DNA of 64,000 nucleotides from JABMQB01 sp964408795 (GTDB lineage: Bacteria; Bacteroidota; Bacteroidia; Bacteroidales; Prolixibacteraceae), in NCBI GenBank assembly GCA_964408795.1, contig CAYPAW010000006.1, positions 37,771-101,770 of the forward strand, given 5' to 3'. Positions 54,409 through 63,254 of the stretch are shown in pieces; positions within the stretch are counted from its first letter, which is position 1; the number at the start of each line of letters is the position of its first letter. Under the pieces are notes generated by a model. That model was not told the DNA's origin. It saw nothing but the letters and a program-made list of their open reading frames with translations, and did no database searches. The position numbers and the translations under genes are program-made.

Positions 54409-55491
54409 TTAGCGTTTCACGCGTGCATTTCCTTCCCAGATATTCCAGACCATTTCTTCATCGACCGGTTGTGCATAATCGGTAAGGAAGGTAGTGGCCA
54501 TGGCTCCTGTGGCCCATCCGAAATGGATCCATTTTTCCGGTTCCCACTCTTTGAGTATTCCATAGAGCAATCCTCCCACGAATCCGTCGCCTCCTCCGAT
54601 GCGGTCCAGTATATGAATCTTTCGGGGTTCGACCACATGCCAGTTGTTGGCTTCCAGCATGAGAGCCCCCCAACGGTGTTCATTGACATGAACAACCTGA
54701 CGAAGCGTGGTAGCAAACACCGAGGCATTGGGGAATGTTTCTTTGACTCTGTTAATCAGTCCTTTAAAGCCTTCAATTTTGGCGTTCAGGTCTTTGCCTC
54801 CTGCTTCCGGACCTTTTATTCCGAAACACAGCTGGAAGTCCTCTTCATTGCCTATGAGTATATCCGATATGGAGGCAATTTCTGTGAAATTACTCCGCAA
54901 TTCTGTTTCTCTTCCTTTCCAGAACGAAGCCCGGTAGTTCAGGTCAAAGGAGATTCGTGTGCCGTATTTTTTTGCCGCACGGGCAATTTCCAGGCAGAAC
55001 GTGCTGGTTTCCGCTGAAAGGGCTGCAATCAGACCCGAAAGGTGGACGATTTGAACTCCTTCTTTTCCGAAGATTCGTTCAAGGTCAAAATTCCGGGCAT
55101 TCAGGGTCCGCCCCACTTCTCCTGCCCGGTCGTTGTATACTCTGGGCCCGCGGGAGCCATATCCGCTGTCGGCAATGTTGATCTGGTGACGGTAGCCCCA
55201 GGGTCCTCCCGGGTCTACCTCGGGTCCTTCGTAATCCATATGCCGGCTTTTCAGGTTGTTCTGAATAAACCGGGCGATGGGGCTTCCTTTGACAAAGGTG
55301 GTCAGTACCTTTACCGGAAGCCCGAGATAGGATGAGATGCTGGCTACGTTGGTTTCGGCACTGGTCGCATACAGTTTATACGTGTCAGAACAGTGCACCG
55401 GTTGTCCATTTTCCGGTATTAACCGTACACCCATACTGGAAGGTACCAGCATGGAGTATTGACAGTTTTGTTTTATCTTCATCATGTGCAA
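54409..55491 (-). CDS. PfkB-family sugar kinase (possible KDG kinase)
   Basis: 360 aa ribokinase-fold kinase. The catalytic-base motif is DRIGGGDGFVGGLLYG (usual form GAGD, here GGGD). Other features: TNVASISSYLGLPV, SFDLNYRASFWKG and DILIGNEEDFQ, close to 2-keto-3-deoxygluconate kinases. The start may be the ATG at 55482. It lies 13 bases after the Gfo/Idh gene. A second KDG-type kinase occurs at 63255, so the two may act on different acids. Confidence 0.83.
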   Translation of the reverse strand: MHMMKIKQNCQYSMLVPSSMGVRLIPENGQPVHCSDTYKLYATSAETNVASISSYLGLPVKVLTTFVKGSPIARFIQNNLKSRHMDYEGPEVDPGGPWGYRHQINIADSGYGSRGPRVYNDRAGEVGRTLNARNFDLERIFGKEGVQIVHLSGLIAALSAETSTFCLEIARAAKKYGTRISFDLNYRASFWKGRETELRSNFTEIASISDILIGNEEDFQLCFGIKGPEAGGKDLNAKIEGFKGLINRVKETFPNASVFATTLRQVVHVNEHRWGALMLEANNWHVVEPRKIHILDRIGGGDGFVGGLLYGILKEWEPEKWIHFGWATGAMATTFLTDYAQPVDEEMVWNIWEGNARVKR

Positions 55492-55504
55492 ATTTTTGAT
55501 GGAC

Positions 55505-56902
55505 TTATCTTCCTCTGGTTGGATGAGGTTTCAAATCCGTTAATTCCTCAATTTTCACCGGTCGTTTTTCATCAATGGATTTGCGGGCTGCAATTCCAAT
55601 GAGGCACGACATGGCCCCGTCGCGTGATCCGGCCGAATGTTTGTAAGGATCCGGCATGTCCGGATCGCGGAAAATTTTATCCTGCAAGCGTTTATCTCCT
55701 CCGCCATGCCCTCCTCTGGAAGTTTCTACGGAAATCATTTTGTAATCGTTGTCAAAGTTTTTCATGACAAATATTTCATCGGTTCGCACATTGCTGCTTC
55801 CGGATTGGTTCATTTCGGTTGCATGCAGTGCAGACTGGTCAATTTTCTCTTTTCTGCGCCAGGGTAAGTCTTCCCAGGATTCCAGTCTTCCCTCAAAGCC
55901 ATTGAAAGCAATGCGCCATCCTTCGTAAGGGGAATACGTGGTTAGCGAGTAGCTTACCTGCACGTTATTGGCATATTTGATCTGAACGGCCATTTTATCA
56001 AAAATATCCACCTCTTCACGCCACAGGCAGTTATCCCGGATATAACCGTCGTACTTTTCATTGTTGACATACAGATCCATCAGGCTTTTATTCCGGGTGA
56101 TATCCCAGTAAAATTTGCATTGATCTTTATAGGCACAGTTCCGGCAGTTAGCCCCTCTGAAGGGATGGTTGGCTCCGTAATGTTCCAGTGCTCCGTAAGC
56201 GGTTACTTCCACCGGATCGGAATCAATAAACCAGTTCAGCAGGTCAAAATGGTGGGTTGCCTTATGGACCAGCAAGGTTCCGCTTTTATCCCGTTCCCCA
56301 TGCCAACGGCGAAAATAGGATGCGCCGTGATCGGTATTCAGATACCAGTGAAAATCAACCGATGTCATTTTCCCAATGGGGTTTTCGGCCAATTGCTCCT
56401 TGATGGCTGAGAACAAGGTTCCATAGCGGTAGTTGAATCCGACAATCACTTTTTTCCCCGATTCCCGTTCGGCATCCAGAATGGCCTGGCATTTCATTTC
56501 ATCGGTCGTCATGGGTTTTTCTGTCAATACATCCACTCCGCGCTTCAGTCCTTTCACAATAAACTGATCGTGGGTGGCATCCACGGTAGTGACAATCAGC
56601 ATATCGGGATGGGTTTCATCCATCATTTTGTCAAAGTCGGTATATAGGGGACAATCGGTCCCGATATACTTTCTTCCATAGTCCAGACGGCCCGGATTAA
56701 TGTCGCATAAGCCCACAAATTCAAGGATGTCACCATACTGGTTCAGGATGTTCCTTCCCCAGAATGTAATTCCCCTGATTCCTGTTCCGACCAGGGCAAT
56801 GCGTTTCTTTGGCTTTGAGCGAATCGATGCAGCAATCGGATTCGACAATACCGATCCGGCAACAGCCGCTCCTGTTGTGGCAATAAATACACGTCTTTTC
56901 AT
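55505..56902 (-). CDS. Gfo/Idh/MocA oxidoreductase, Tat-type signal, Cys-rich insert
   Basis: 465 aa. The N-terminus has a twin-Arg-like signal (MKRRVFIATTGAAVAGSVLS). Rossmann motif ALVGTGIRGITFWG, catalytic EKP at 128-130 and HHFDLLNWF with the substrate His are typical of the family. An insert contains C253-x2-C256-x5-C262 and C292, a possible metal site. Substrate is probably a sugar or glycoside in the periplasm. Within the LacI-led operon, 59 bases after the SDR gene. Confidence 0.85.
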   Translation of the reverse strand: MKRRVFIATTGAAVAGSVLSNPIAASIRSKPKKRIALVGTGIRGITFWGRNILNQYGDILEFVGLCDINPGRLDYGRKYIGTDCPLYTDFDKMMDETHPDMLIVTTVDATHDQFIVKGLKRGVDVLTEKPMTTDEMKCQAILDAERESGKKVIVGFNYRYGTLFSAIKEQLAENPIGKMTSVDFHWYLNTDHGASYFRRWHGERDKSGTLLVHKATHHFDLLNWFIDSDPVEVTAYGALEHYGANHPFRGANCRNCAYKDQCKFYWDITRNKSLMDLYVNNEKYDGYIRDNCLWREEVDIFDKMAVQIKYANNVQVSYSLTTYSPYEGWRIAFNGFEGRLESWEDLPWRRKEKIDQSALHATEMNQSGSSNVRTDEIFVMKNFDNDYKMISVETSRGGHGGGDKRLQDKIFRDPDMPDPYKHSAGSRDGAMSCLIGIAARKSIDEKRPVKIEELTDLKPHPTRGR

Positions 56903-56960
56903 ATTTCAGTAGTTTTAAAGTTATTGTAGATAGGTTGTTTTGTTGCATTGCTCTCTGTAT

Positions 56961-57812
56961 TTATACTCCTCCGTACGCATTGTAGCCACCGTCTACCGGA
57001 ATGACAATCCCGGTGATGAAGGAGGATAATTCCGATAGAAGAAAGAGGGTGACTCCCTGCAGATCTTCGGGTTTTCCGAATAATCCCATCGGGGTATGGT
57101 CGATGATTTTCCGGCCCCGGGGAGAATAATTCCCTGTTCTTTCATCCATCACGAGAAAACGGTTTTGTTGGGTGATAAAAAATCCCGGGGCAATGGCATT
57201 CACCCGGATGCCAATTTTTGCCAGGTGGACGGCAAGCCATTCGGTAAAATTGTTGATGGATGCTTTGGCTGCTGAATAGGCCGGTATTTTTGTCAGAGGC
57301 CGGTATGAATTCATGGAAGATATATTCAACACAACTCCTTTTTTGTTTTTCAACATATCTTGCGTATAGATCATGGTCGGCAGGATCGTTCCTTTAAAGT
57401 TGAGTGCAAAAACTTTGTCAAATCCCTCCATTTGCAACCCGTAAAAGGTTTTTTCCGGGTGGTTGAGAAATTCTTCGGTTATTTCCTCCACTTCGGTGGT
57501 GGCCTGGGGACTGTTTCCTCCGGCTCCGTTGATCAGGCAATCGATTTCACCCAGTTCCCGGTTGATCTCTTTTTTGGACTCTTCCAGCGATTCTTTGTTG
57601 AGCACATTGGCTTCCACACCTATCACAAGTGCTCCCGTTTCCCGGGTTATTTCTTCAGCGATTTTCATGGCTTCTACCTTATGAATATCGGCAATGGCCA
57701 CCTTCATTCCGGACCGGGCCATAGCACGTACCATGGAAGATCCCAAAACACCGGCACCGCCCGTAATAACACACACTTTTCCTTCCAGATCTTTAAACGA
57801 TAGTGAATTCAT
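56961..57812 (-). CDS. SDR oxidoreductase, probable D-mannonate oxidoreductase
   Basis: 283 aa short-chain dehydrogenase. Cofactor motif TGGAGVLGSS, Asn in NGAGGNSPQ, Ser in NISSMNSYRP, and YSAAKAS with catalytic Tyr and Lys; C-terminal VDGGYNAYGGV. The NSPQATTEVEE stretch and context recall the SDR-type fructuronate reductases (mannonate oxidoreductases) of bacteria lacking classical UxuB. With UxaC and UxaE nearby this fits reduction of fructuronate to mannonate. Its ATG overlaps the LacI stop codon (ATGA). Confidence 0.78.
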   Translation of the reverse strand: MNSLSFKDLEGKVCVITGGAGVLGSSMVRAMARSGMKVAIADIHKVEAMKIAEEITRETGALVIGVEANVLNKESLEESKKEINRELGEIDCLINGAGGNSPQATTEVEEITEEFLNHPEKTFYGLQMEGFDKVFALNFKGTILPTMIYTQDMLKNKKGVVLNISSMNSYRPLTKIPAYSAAKASINNFTEWLAVHLAKIGIRVNAIAPGFFITQQNRFLVMDERTGNYSPRGRKIIDHTPMGLFGKPEDLQGVTLFLLSELSSFITGIVIPVDGGYNAYGGV

Positions 57813-58882
57813 TCTGTTTTGTTAAAGTTTTTATAGTAATCTATATTCTCCTTCATGGCTATATCGATGGAGGTATAATATTCCTTATCCGTTTTTCTTT
57901 TCTGAATGATGCTTCTGAAAAGTACATCCAGCGCGTTGTATCCCTGTTCCTCAGGATGCTGACAGATCAGGAAATGCACAATTCCCTCTTTCACAAAGGC
58001 AATGTTTTCCTTCAGCAAATCGTGACCGATTACTTTCAACCCGGTGAGTTTGTATTTTTTTATGATTCGACCCAAATAAAACACTTTGGAATTGGTAACA
58101 AAGACTCCCCGGATATTTTTTTTTAGGATGGTCTGTTTGATTTTCTCCTGGCTGAGTAGAGAATCCGGATGGCTTATTTCCATTGTTATGATTTCAGGTC
58201 TCTCCACGGTGCATTCCTGAAACCATCGATAGAAGCCTTTTTCTCTTAATATCAGATGGTTTTGGTTATCCATCTCTTTGGCAAAGTGCAGTACCAGAAT
58301 GGATGAATCCCTGTTTATCAGAAGACTGAGCAGCTTGCCGGCAACCATTCCGCTCTGAAACGAATCCTGACCAATGTAACTCAACTGACCTGCCTGCTTA
58401 ATATCCGAATCGATAAAAACAAAGGGAACATTCCGTTTTTTGACCTTTCGGACAAATGCCATGGACTCTTTCAGGAAAAAGGGAGCCAAAATAATTCCAT
58501 CGGGGTTTAACTCCAGGATTTTGGTTGCTTCCGAAACAAAATTTCCTGAATCAGCGGGATTGAAAAAGAAGGTTCTCAAGTCAATTCCGTACTGTTTCAA
58601 TTCCGTGGTTCTTTTGTTGATTCCAAGAACCGGTTTATTCCAGTATCCTTCAGCGGAAGGGGGCCTGGGTAAAAGAGCGGCAAAGAGGGCTGATTTTTTG
58701 GAAGCCAGGGTACTGGCCAGGTAGTTTGGGTGGTAATCCAGTTCTTTGATGATTTTTCGGATTTTTTTTTGTGTAGCTTCAGCTACTTCCCCCCGGTTGT
58801 GCAGTACCCGGTCGACCGTTCCTGTGGAGACCCGGGCCTTCTCTGCAATATCTTTAATCCGTATTTGCCGGTTTGTTTCTAT
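57809..58882 (-). CDS. LacI-family regulator lacking a canonical start codon
   Basis: The frame is open from just after a TGA (58889-58891) to 57809. A complete LacI helix-turn-helix begins at once: IRIKDIAEKARVSTGTVDRV and NYLASTLASKK, followed by a periplasmic-binding-like effector domain. There is no ATG, GTG or TTG before the TTG at 58600, which would remove the DNA-binding domain. Likely starts are ATA at 58882 or the ATT of RIKDIA at about 58861; 357 aa from ATA, the normal length. It may control the uronate genes through operators at 58960 and 60356. A start-lost allele or sequencing error is the alternative. Confidence 0.75.
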   Translation of the reverse strand: METNRQIRIKDIAEKARVSTGTVDRVLHNRGEVAEATQKKIRKIIKELDYHPNYLASTLASKKSALFAALLPRPPSAEGYWNKPVLGINKRTTELKQYGIDLRTFFFNPADSGNFVSEATKILELNPDGIILAPFFLKESMAFVRKVKKRNVPFVFIDSDIKQAGQLSYIGQDSFQSGMVAGKLLSLLINRDSSILVLHFAKEMDNQNHLILREKGFYRWFQECTVERPEIITMEISHPDSLLSQEKIKQTILKKNIRGVFVTNSKVFYLGRIIKKYKLTGLKVIGHDLLKENIAFVKEGIVHFLICQHPEEQGYNALDVLFRSIIQKRKTDKEYYTSIDIAMKENIDYYKNFNKTE

Positions 58883-58937
58883 GATGATTCAGGTTTTATA
58901 CGTTGTTTTTTTCTAGGCTTGATGCCTGTTGTGATAA

Positions 58938-58978
58938 CAAAGCTAAGGATTTTTTTTGTTTTTCGTGTTCGTACACGG
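58938..58978 (-). promoter_or_regulatory. lacI promoter and predicted operator
   Basis: On the minus strand TAGCTTTG (58938-58945) is an exact TAnnTTTG box about 55 bases before the regulator start. Upstream of it, TTTTCGTGTTCGTACACGG (58960-58978, plus-strand reading) holds a 14-bp CG-centred palindrome with one mismatched pair, typical of LacI-family sites. The same 19 bases occur at 60356. Autoregulation is inferred. Confidence 0.6.
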
Positions 58979-59066
58979 GAAAATTGTATTCCGACAAAAG
59001 AGGAATTTTTTTCCTGTATTTCATGATAACCGGTGATTCAACAGGAGAAAGAGGGGGGTTATTATT

Positions 59067-59882
59067 TCATTCTATGCCGGGTTTATTCTCCAGTAGTTCC
59101 GGATTTTTAATGGTATGTTTAATAAACCGGAAGAGGCGGCCTCCATGGGATGCATCCACCACCCGGTGGTCGAGAGAAGCTCCCAGGGAAAGAATACGCC
59201 GGGGTACAATCTGATCGTTTACAACTGCGGGTTTTTTCAGAATACCTCCCACGATCATCACCAACGAAACATTGGAGGAAGGCAAAAGGGCAGGAATTCC
59301 CATTTCAAGTCCGAGGCTCCCGATATTGGAAATAACAAACGATCCGAAGCTGTTGGTTGATAAGTGCAAAAAGGGAAGGGTGAGGCCCCAGTGGATCGTC
59401 AGGATTTTATAAATCCGGAACAACCAGTTCCGGAGTGGCCAGGGCAAAGAGGAAAGCAGGTTCTTGGATTGCATGGATTGGCTTTCGCTGCCGTGTCGGG
59501 CTTCCCATATCTGGCGGGTCATTTCCGTTACCGCCTCTTCGAGGGTCATTTGATCGGCTTTCCGGAGCATCACCGTTCCCATTTGACCTCCCGGAAGCAG
59601 TACACTAACTGCAGCATCTACAGAATCTCTTTCTACAATCCGCCCTCTTCGCAGATAAACATTCAATTCGGGGATTTCCTGTGCCAGGGCACGGGCAATC
59701 GTAAGCGTCATGAAATGGGTTATGGTTATTTTCAAGCCCTCTTTTCTTTTTCGGGATATATATTTCTCCAGGTCCGTAACATCGAGTTCCACAGAACCGA
59801 AGATCTTCGAATCCGTAGGTTTCCTGTAAATACTAGCCGCTGTTTTACGCCAGGCATTGTTGAGTTCTTTTTCGCCAATCAT
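59067..59882 (-). CDS. Stand-alone 2-oxoacid dehydrogenase-type acyltransferase domain
   Basis: 271 aa containing only the CAT-like catalytic domain of E2 acyltransferases (PF00198), without lipoyl or peripheral-subunit-binding domain. Catalytic region SLDHRVVDASHGG has the His-x3-Asp, although the usual DG is DA. A hydrophobic insert (WPLRNWLFRIYKILTIHWG) lies at about 147-165. The acyl acceptor is unknown; it is probably not part of a classical dehydrogenase complex. It converges on nothing and starts back-to-back with the Nramp fragment. Confidence 0.8.
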   Translation of the reverse strand: MIGEKELNNAWRKTAASIYRKPTDSKIFGSVELDVTDLEKYISRKRKEGLKITITHFMTLTIARALAQEIPELNVYLRRGRIVERDSVDAAVSVLLPGGQMGTVMLRKADQMTLEEAVTEMTRQIWEARHGSESQSMQSKNLLSSLPWPLRNWLFRIYKILTIHWGLTLPFLHLSTNSFGSFVISNIGSLGLEMGIPALLPSSNVSLVMIVGGILKKPAVVNDQIVPRRILSLGASLDHRVVDASHGGRLFRFIKHTIKNPELLENKPGIE

Positions 59883-59900
59883 ATGGTAAATATAGAAAAT

Positions 59901-60263
59901 ATGAATATATTTCCTTCCGAACGGATGAAATCATTCTTATGTACAACGATTCGTATATTCTTACTTCCGAAGGAGTACGACCTGCACCTGTCACTTTTTG
60001 GGGAAGTGATGAAATATCTGGGACCTGGCTTTATCCTTTCGGCATCCGTGGTTGGTTCAGGGGAACTGATCTCCACGACAGCTCTTGGTGCCAGGGCCGG
60101 ATTTCTAACGTTCTGGGTTATCATCATCAGTTGTTTTGTGAAGGTAGCTATTCAGCTTGAATTCGGGAAGCAGGCCATTCGCAGCGGAGAAACGGTGATG
60201 GCTTCGCTGAACCGGCTGGGAGGTCCCCGTCTGGGGAAACACAAAACCAATTGGAGTCTATGA
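59901..60263 (+). pseudogene. Truncated N-terminal fragment of an Nramp-like transporter
   Basis: About 120 codons (possible starts 59883, 59901, 59925 or 60009). The product matches the first two or three helices of Nramp-family proteins: LGPGFILSASVVGSGELIST, QLEFGKQAIRSGETVM and LNRLGGPRLG, then ends at NWSL-stop where homologues continue for some 300 residues. Nothing downstream restores the frame before uxaE. The canonical DPGN metal motif of helix 1 is replaced by GSGE, as in a divergent Nramp-like clade. Likely a deletion remnant. Confidence 0.75.
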
Positions 60264-60330
60264 ACCAGGTTGTTTCTGTGGATTTTTATGATATAGTTAA
60301 CAAAACTTGATAAACAACAGGTCTAAATTG

Positions 60331-60374
60331 TTGGGATTAAAAAAATATATCTCTATTTTCGTGTTCGTACACGG
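60331..60374 (+). promoter_or_regulatory. uxaE promoter overlapped by the predicted LacI operator
   Basis: TTG at 60331-60333, a 20-base spacer and TATTTTCG at 60354-60361 (one mismatch to TAnnTTTG) form a promoter. TTTTCGTGTTCGTACACGG (60356-60374) overlaps its -7 box and is identical to 58960-58978. Binding here would block transcription of uxaE and the genes after it. Confidence 0.65.
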
Positions 60375-60407
60375 TATTTCATAATCATTCGTTAAAATAA
60401 AGATCCT

Positions 60408-61655
60408 ATGGAACTCAGTAAATACAGTTTTGGTATCGGAGACCGGTTTAATCAGGAAGGAGGGGCTCAGTTGCGTGCATTGATGGCAGCCAATGCATCA
60501 GGCATTGAAATTGTCCCTGTGTGGAACAAATCCGACCGGGAACATCGCATCGTGCATTCTGAACCGGAAGATACCCGCAAAGAAGCCGATGAAGCTGTCC
60601 GGGAAATGGGATGGAATGGGCCTTATTTTGTGGATGCCGATCATATCAATATGGACAATGTGGACCGGTTTATTGATTTTTGTGATTTCTTTACCATCGA
60701 TGTTGCTTCCCGCATTGGCATATCAGCTGATAAAAACGATACAGAGAAATTTAAAAAATCGTGTGAGATCTTTGAGGATAAAATTACGGTTCCCGGAATA
60801 CCGGATTCCATTCCTGTTACGGAGGATCTGTTGCATGAAGTTACGGGGAAATTTCTGGCTGCCATCAAAGAGGCCGGAAGAATATACCGCCATATAGCTT
60901 CCAAAAAGGGAGCCGGAAATTTTATCACGGAGATATCCATGGATGAAGTGGAAAAGCCCCAAACTCCGGTCGATTTGCTCTTTATTCTGAAGATGATCGC
61001 CAATGAAAAAATTCCGGTTCAATCCATTGCACCCAAATTTACGGGCCGGTTTAACAAGGGAGTAGATTACAAAGGAGAGATCCCTGGTTTTCAGAAAGAG
61101 TTCGAACAGGATCTTCTGGTTATCGATTATGCGGTTAATGCATTCGGTCTTCCGGATAATCTGAAACTAAGCATTCATTCCGGAAGTGATAAATTTTCCA
61201 TCTATCCTGCAATGGCCGGAGTACTTAAAAAATACAACCGGGGAATTCACGTAAAAACGGCAGGTACAACCTGGCTGGAAGAGGTGATCGGATTAGCCCT
61301 CTCAGGGGATGAGGGACTGGAGATGGTAAAAGGGTTTTATGCACAGGCCCTCAAAAGAAAAGAAGAGCTTTGTGCACCCTATGCGGATGTGATCGAAATG
61401 GATGACACCAGACTGCCCTCGCAGCAGGAAGTCGAACAGTGGGAGGGGAAAAAGTTTGCGGATACCCTCCGGCACATTCCGGAAAATCCGGACTACAACC
61501 CGGACTTCAGGCAGTTAATGCATGTAGGCTACAAAGTGGCAGCAGAAAGGAAGGAAAAATTTACGGAGCTTCTAAAGAAAAATGCCGATATTGTCGGCCC
61601 TTGTGTGGAACAGAATATTTATGAACGTCATTTAAAACGGTTGTTTGATCTTTAA
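60408..61655 (+). CDS. uxaE: Tagaturonate/fructuronate epimerase (UxaE-type)
   Basis: 415 aa. By my recollection of the UxaE family (PF16257), it interconverts tagaturonate and fructuronate at C4, joining galacturonate and glucuronate breakdown. Recognised stretches: SFGIGDRFNQEGGAQLRAL, KFTGRFNKGVDYKG, LSIHSGSDKFSIYPAMAG and HVKTAGTTWLEEVIGLA. It lies behind an operator-bearing promoter and ahead of uxaC (124 bases), so they probably form one unit. Confidence 0.85.
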   Translation: MELSKYSFGIGDRFNQEGGAQLRALMAANASGIEIVPVWNKSDREHRIVHSEPEDTRKEADEAVREMGWNGPYFVDADHINMDNVDRFIDFCDFFTIDVASRIGISADKNDTEKFKKSCEIFEDKITVPGIPDSIPVTEDLLHEVTGKFLAAIKEAGRIYRHIASKKGAGNFITEISMDEVEKPQTPVDLLFILKMIANEKIPVQSIAPKFTGRFNKGVDYKGEIPGFQKEFEQDLLVIDYAVNAFGLPDNLKLSIHSGSDKFSIYPAMAGVLKKYNRGIHVKTAGTTWLEEVIGLALSGDEGLEMVKGFYAQALKRKEELCAPYADVIEMDDTRLPSQQEVEQWEGKKFADTLRHIPENPDYNPDFRQLMHVGYKVAAERKEKFTELLKKNADIVGPCVEQNIYERHLKRLFDL

Positions 61656-61779
61656 GATATGAAACGGGCCCGGTCCGATGGCTATCGGTGCGGGACGAGT
61701 TCTTTCTGTCATGGAAATCAAACATGCATGAATTACGTTATATGCCAGATATACAAAATCTTAAATTAATTTTATTCAC

Positions 61780-63186
61780 ATGAAAAAATTCATGGGCAGG
61801 AATTTCCTGCTGAATACAAAAACCGCCCAGGAGCTTTATCATGAGCATGCGGCAAAAATGCCCATACTGGATTATCATTGCCACATTCCTCCGAAGGATA
61901 TTGCTGAAGATACAACGTTTGAGAATCTCACACAGATCTGGTTGTATGGAGACCATTATAAATGGCGAGCCATGCGTGCAAATGGAGTCGACGAGAAGTA
62001 TTGTACCGGGGATGCTTCCGATTGGGAGAAGTTTTTGAAATGGGCAGAGACCGTGCCTTTCACCTTGCGGAATCCTTTGTATCACTGGACACATCTTGAA
62101 TTAAAGCGTTTTTTCGGTATCGATCTGTTGCTGGGCCCCGATACAGCAAAAACGATCTGGGATGAATGCAATCGCAAATTACAAACCCCTGAATATTCCT
62201 GTCGGAATCTGATCCGGATGGCTCATGTGCATACCCTCTGTACTACGGATGATCCCCTGGATTTACTGGAGTACCATCGACAGATCAAGGAAAGTGATTT
62301 CGAGGTGAATGTTCTGCCTGCATGGCGTCCCGACAGGGCAATGATGGTTGAAGATCCCAAAGCTTTCAATGCCTATGTCGACCGATTGGGAGAAATTACC
62401 CAGCGGGATATAAACACCTTGGATGATTTTTTGGAGGCTCTTGAACAACGCCACCGCTTTTTTCATGAAAACGGTTGTCGTTTATCGGACCATGGATTGG
62501 AATCTCTCGTAGTTGAATCTTATACCCGGGAGAAGGTGAATGCCATCTTCCACAAAGTACGAAACAAATCTTCCCTGGAAAGCAAAGAAATCCTGCAATT
62601 TAAATCCTGTATGTTGTATGAATTCGGGGTGATGGATCATGCCCGACAATGGACCCAGCAGTTTCATTTGGGAGCGCTTCGCAACAACAACAGCCGGTTA
62701 TTCCGGCAATTGGGACCGGATGTGGGTTTCGATTCCATCGGGGATTTTGAAATGGCCAGGCCACTGGCTACATTTCTTGACAGACTGGACAGAGATAATA
62801 AACTGGCAAAAACCATCCTGTACAATCTGAATCCACGAGACAATGAATTGATCGCTACTATGGCCGGTAATTTCATGGATGGTTCTGTAGCCGGTAAAAT
62901 ACAGTTTGGCTCCGCCTGGTGGTTTCTCGATCAAAAAGAGGGAATGGAAAAACAGATCAATGCGCTTTCGAATCTGGGGCTTCTGAGTCGTTTTGTTGGA
63001 ATGCTGACCGATTCACGTAGTTTCCTTTCTTACCCGCGGCATGAATATTTCCGGCGAACCCTGTGTAACCTCCTGGGGAACGATGTGGATGCCGGTCTTC
63101 TGCCAAAGGATATGGACCTGCTGGGTTCCATGGTCGAAAACATTTGCTTTAACAATGCAAAGAATTTCTTTTCGTTTAAAGAATAA
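61780..63186 (+). CDS. uxaC: Glucuronate/galacturonate isomerase
   Basis: 468 aa. UxaC isomerises D-glucuronate to fructuronate and D-galacturonate to tagaturonate, the first step of the pathway. Metal-binding HCHIPP (LDYHCHIPPKDI), VNVLPAWRPDR, LGALRNNNSRLF, FGSAWWFLDQKEGME and MLTDSRSFLSYPRHEYFRR are family signatures. Start ATG 61780 is preceded by an AT-rich leader. Confidence 0.96.
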   Translation: MKKFMGRNFLLNTKTAQELYHEHAAKMPILDYHCHIPPKDIAEDTTFENLTQIWLYGDHYKWRAMRANGVDEKYCTGDASDWEKFLKWAETVPFTLRNPLYHWTHLELKRFFGIDLLLGPDTAKTIWDECNRKLQTPEYSCRNLIRMAHVHTLCTTDDPLDLLEYHRQIKESDFEVNVLPAWRPDRAMMVEDPKAFNAYVDRLGEITQRDINTLDDFLEALEQRHRFFHENGCRLSDHGLESLVVESYTREKVNAIFHKVRNKSSLESKEILQFKSCMLYEFGVMDHARQWTQQFHLGALRNNNSRLFRQLGPDVGFDSIGDFEMARPLATFLDRLDRDNKLAKTILYNLNPRDNELIATMAGNFMDGSVAGKIQFGSAWWFLDQKEGMEKQINALSNLGLLSRFVGMLTDSRSFLSYPRHEYFRRTLCNLLGNDVDAGLLPKDMDLLGSMVENICFNNAKNFFSFKE

Positions 63187-63254
63187 ATTTCAACCAGGAA
63201 AGAAAATTCCGGGGTACCCAGGGAAACAGGGGTTTTATTTAAAGAACCAGAAAA

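Noticed and set aside
59364..59900. Upstream extension of the Nramp fragment frame
   Set aside because: Antisense to the E2-like gene; transporter similarity begins only after about 59925.
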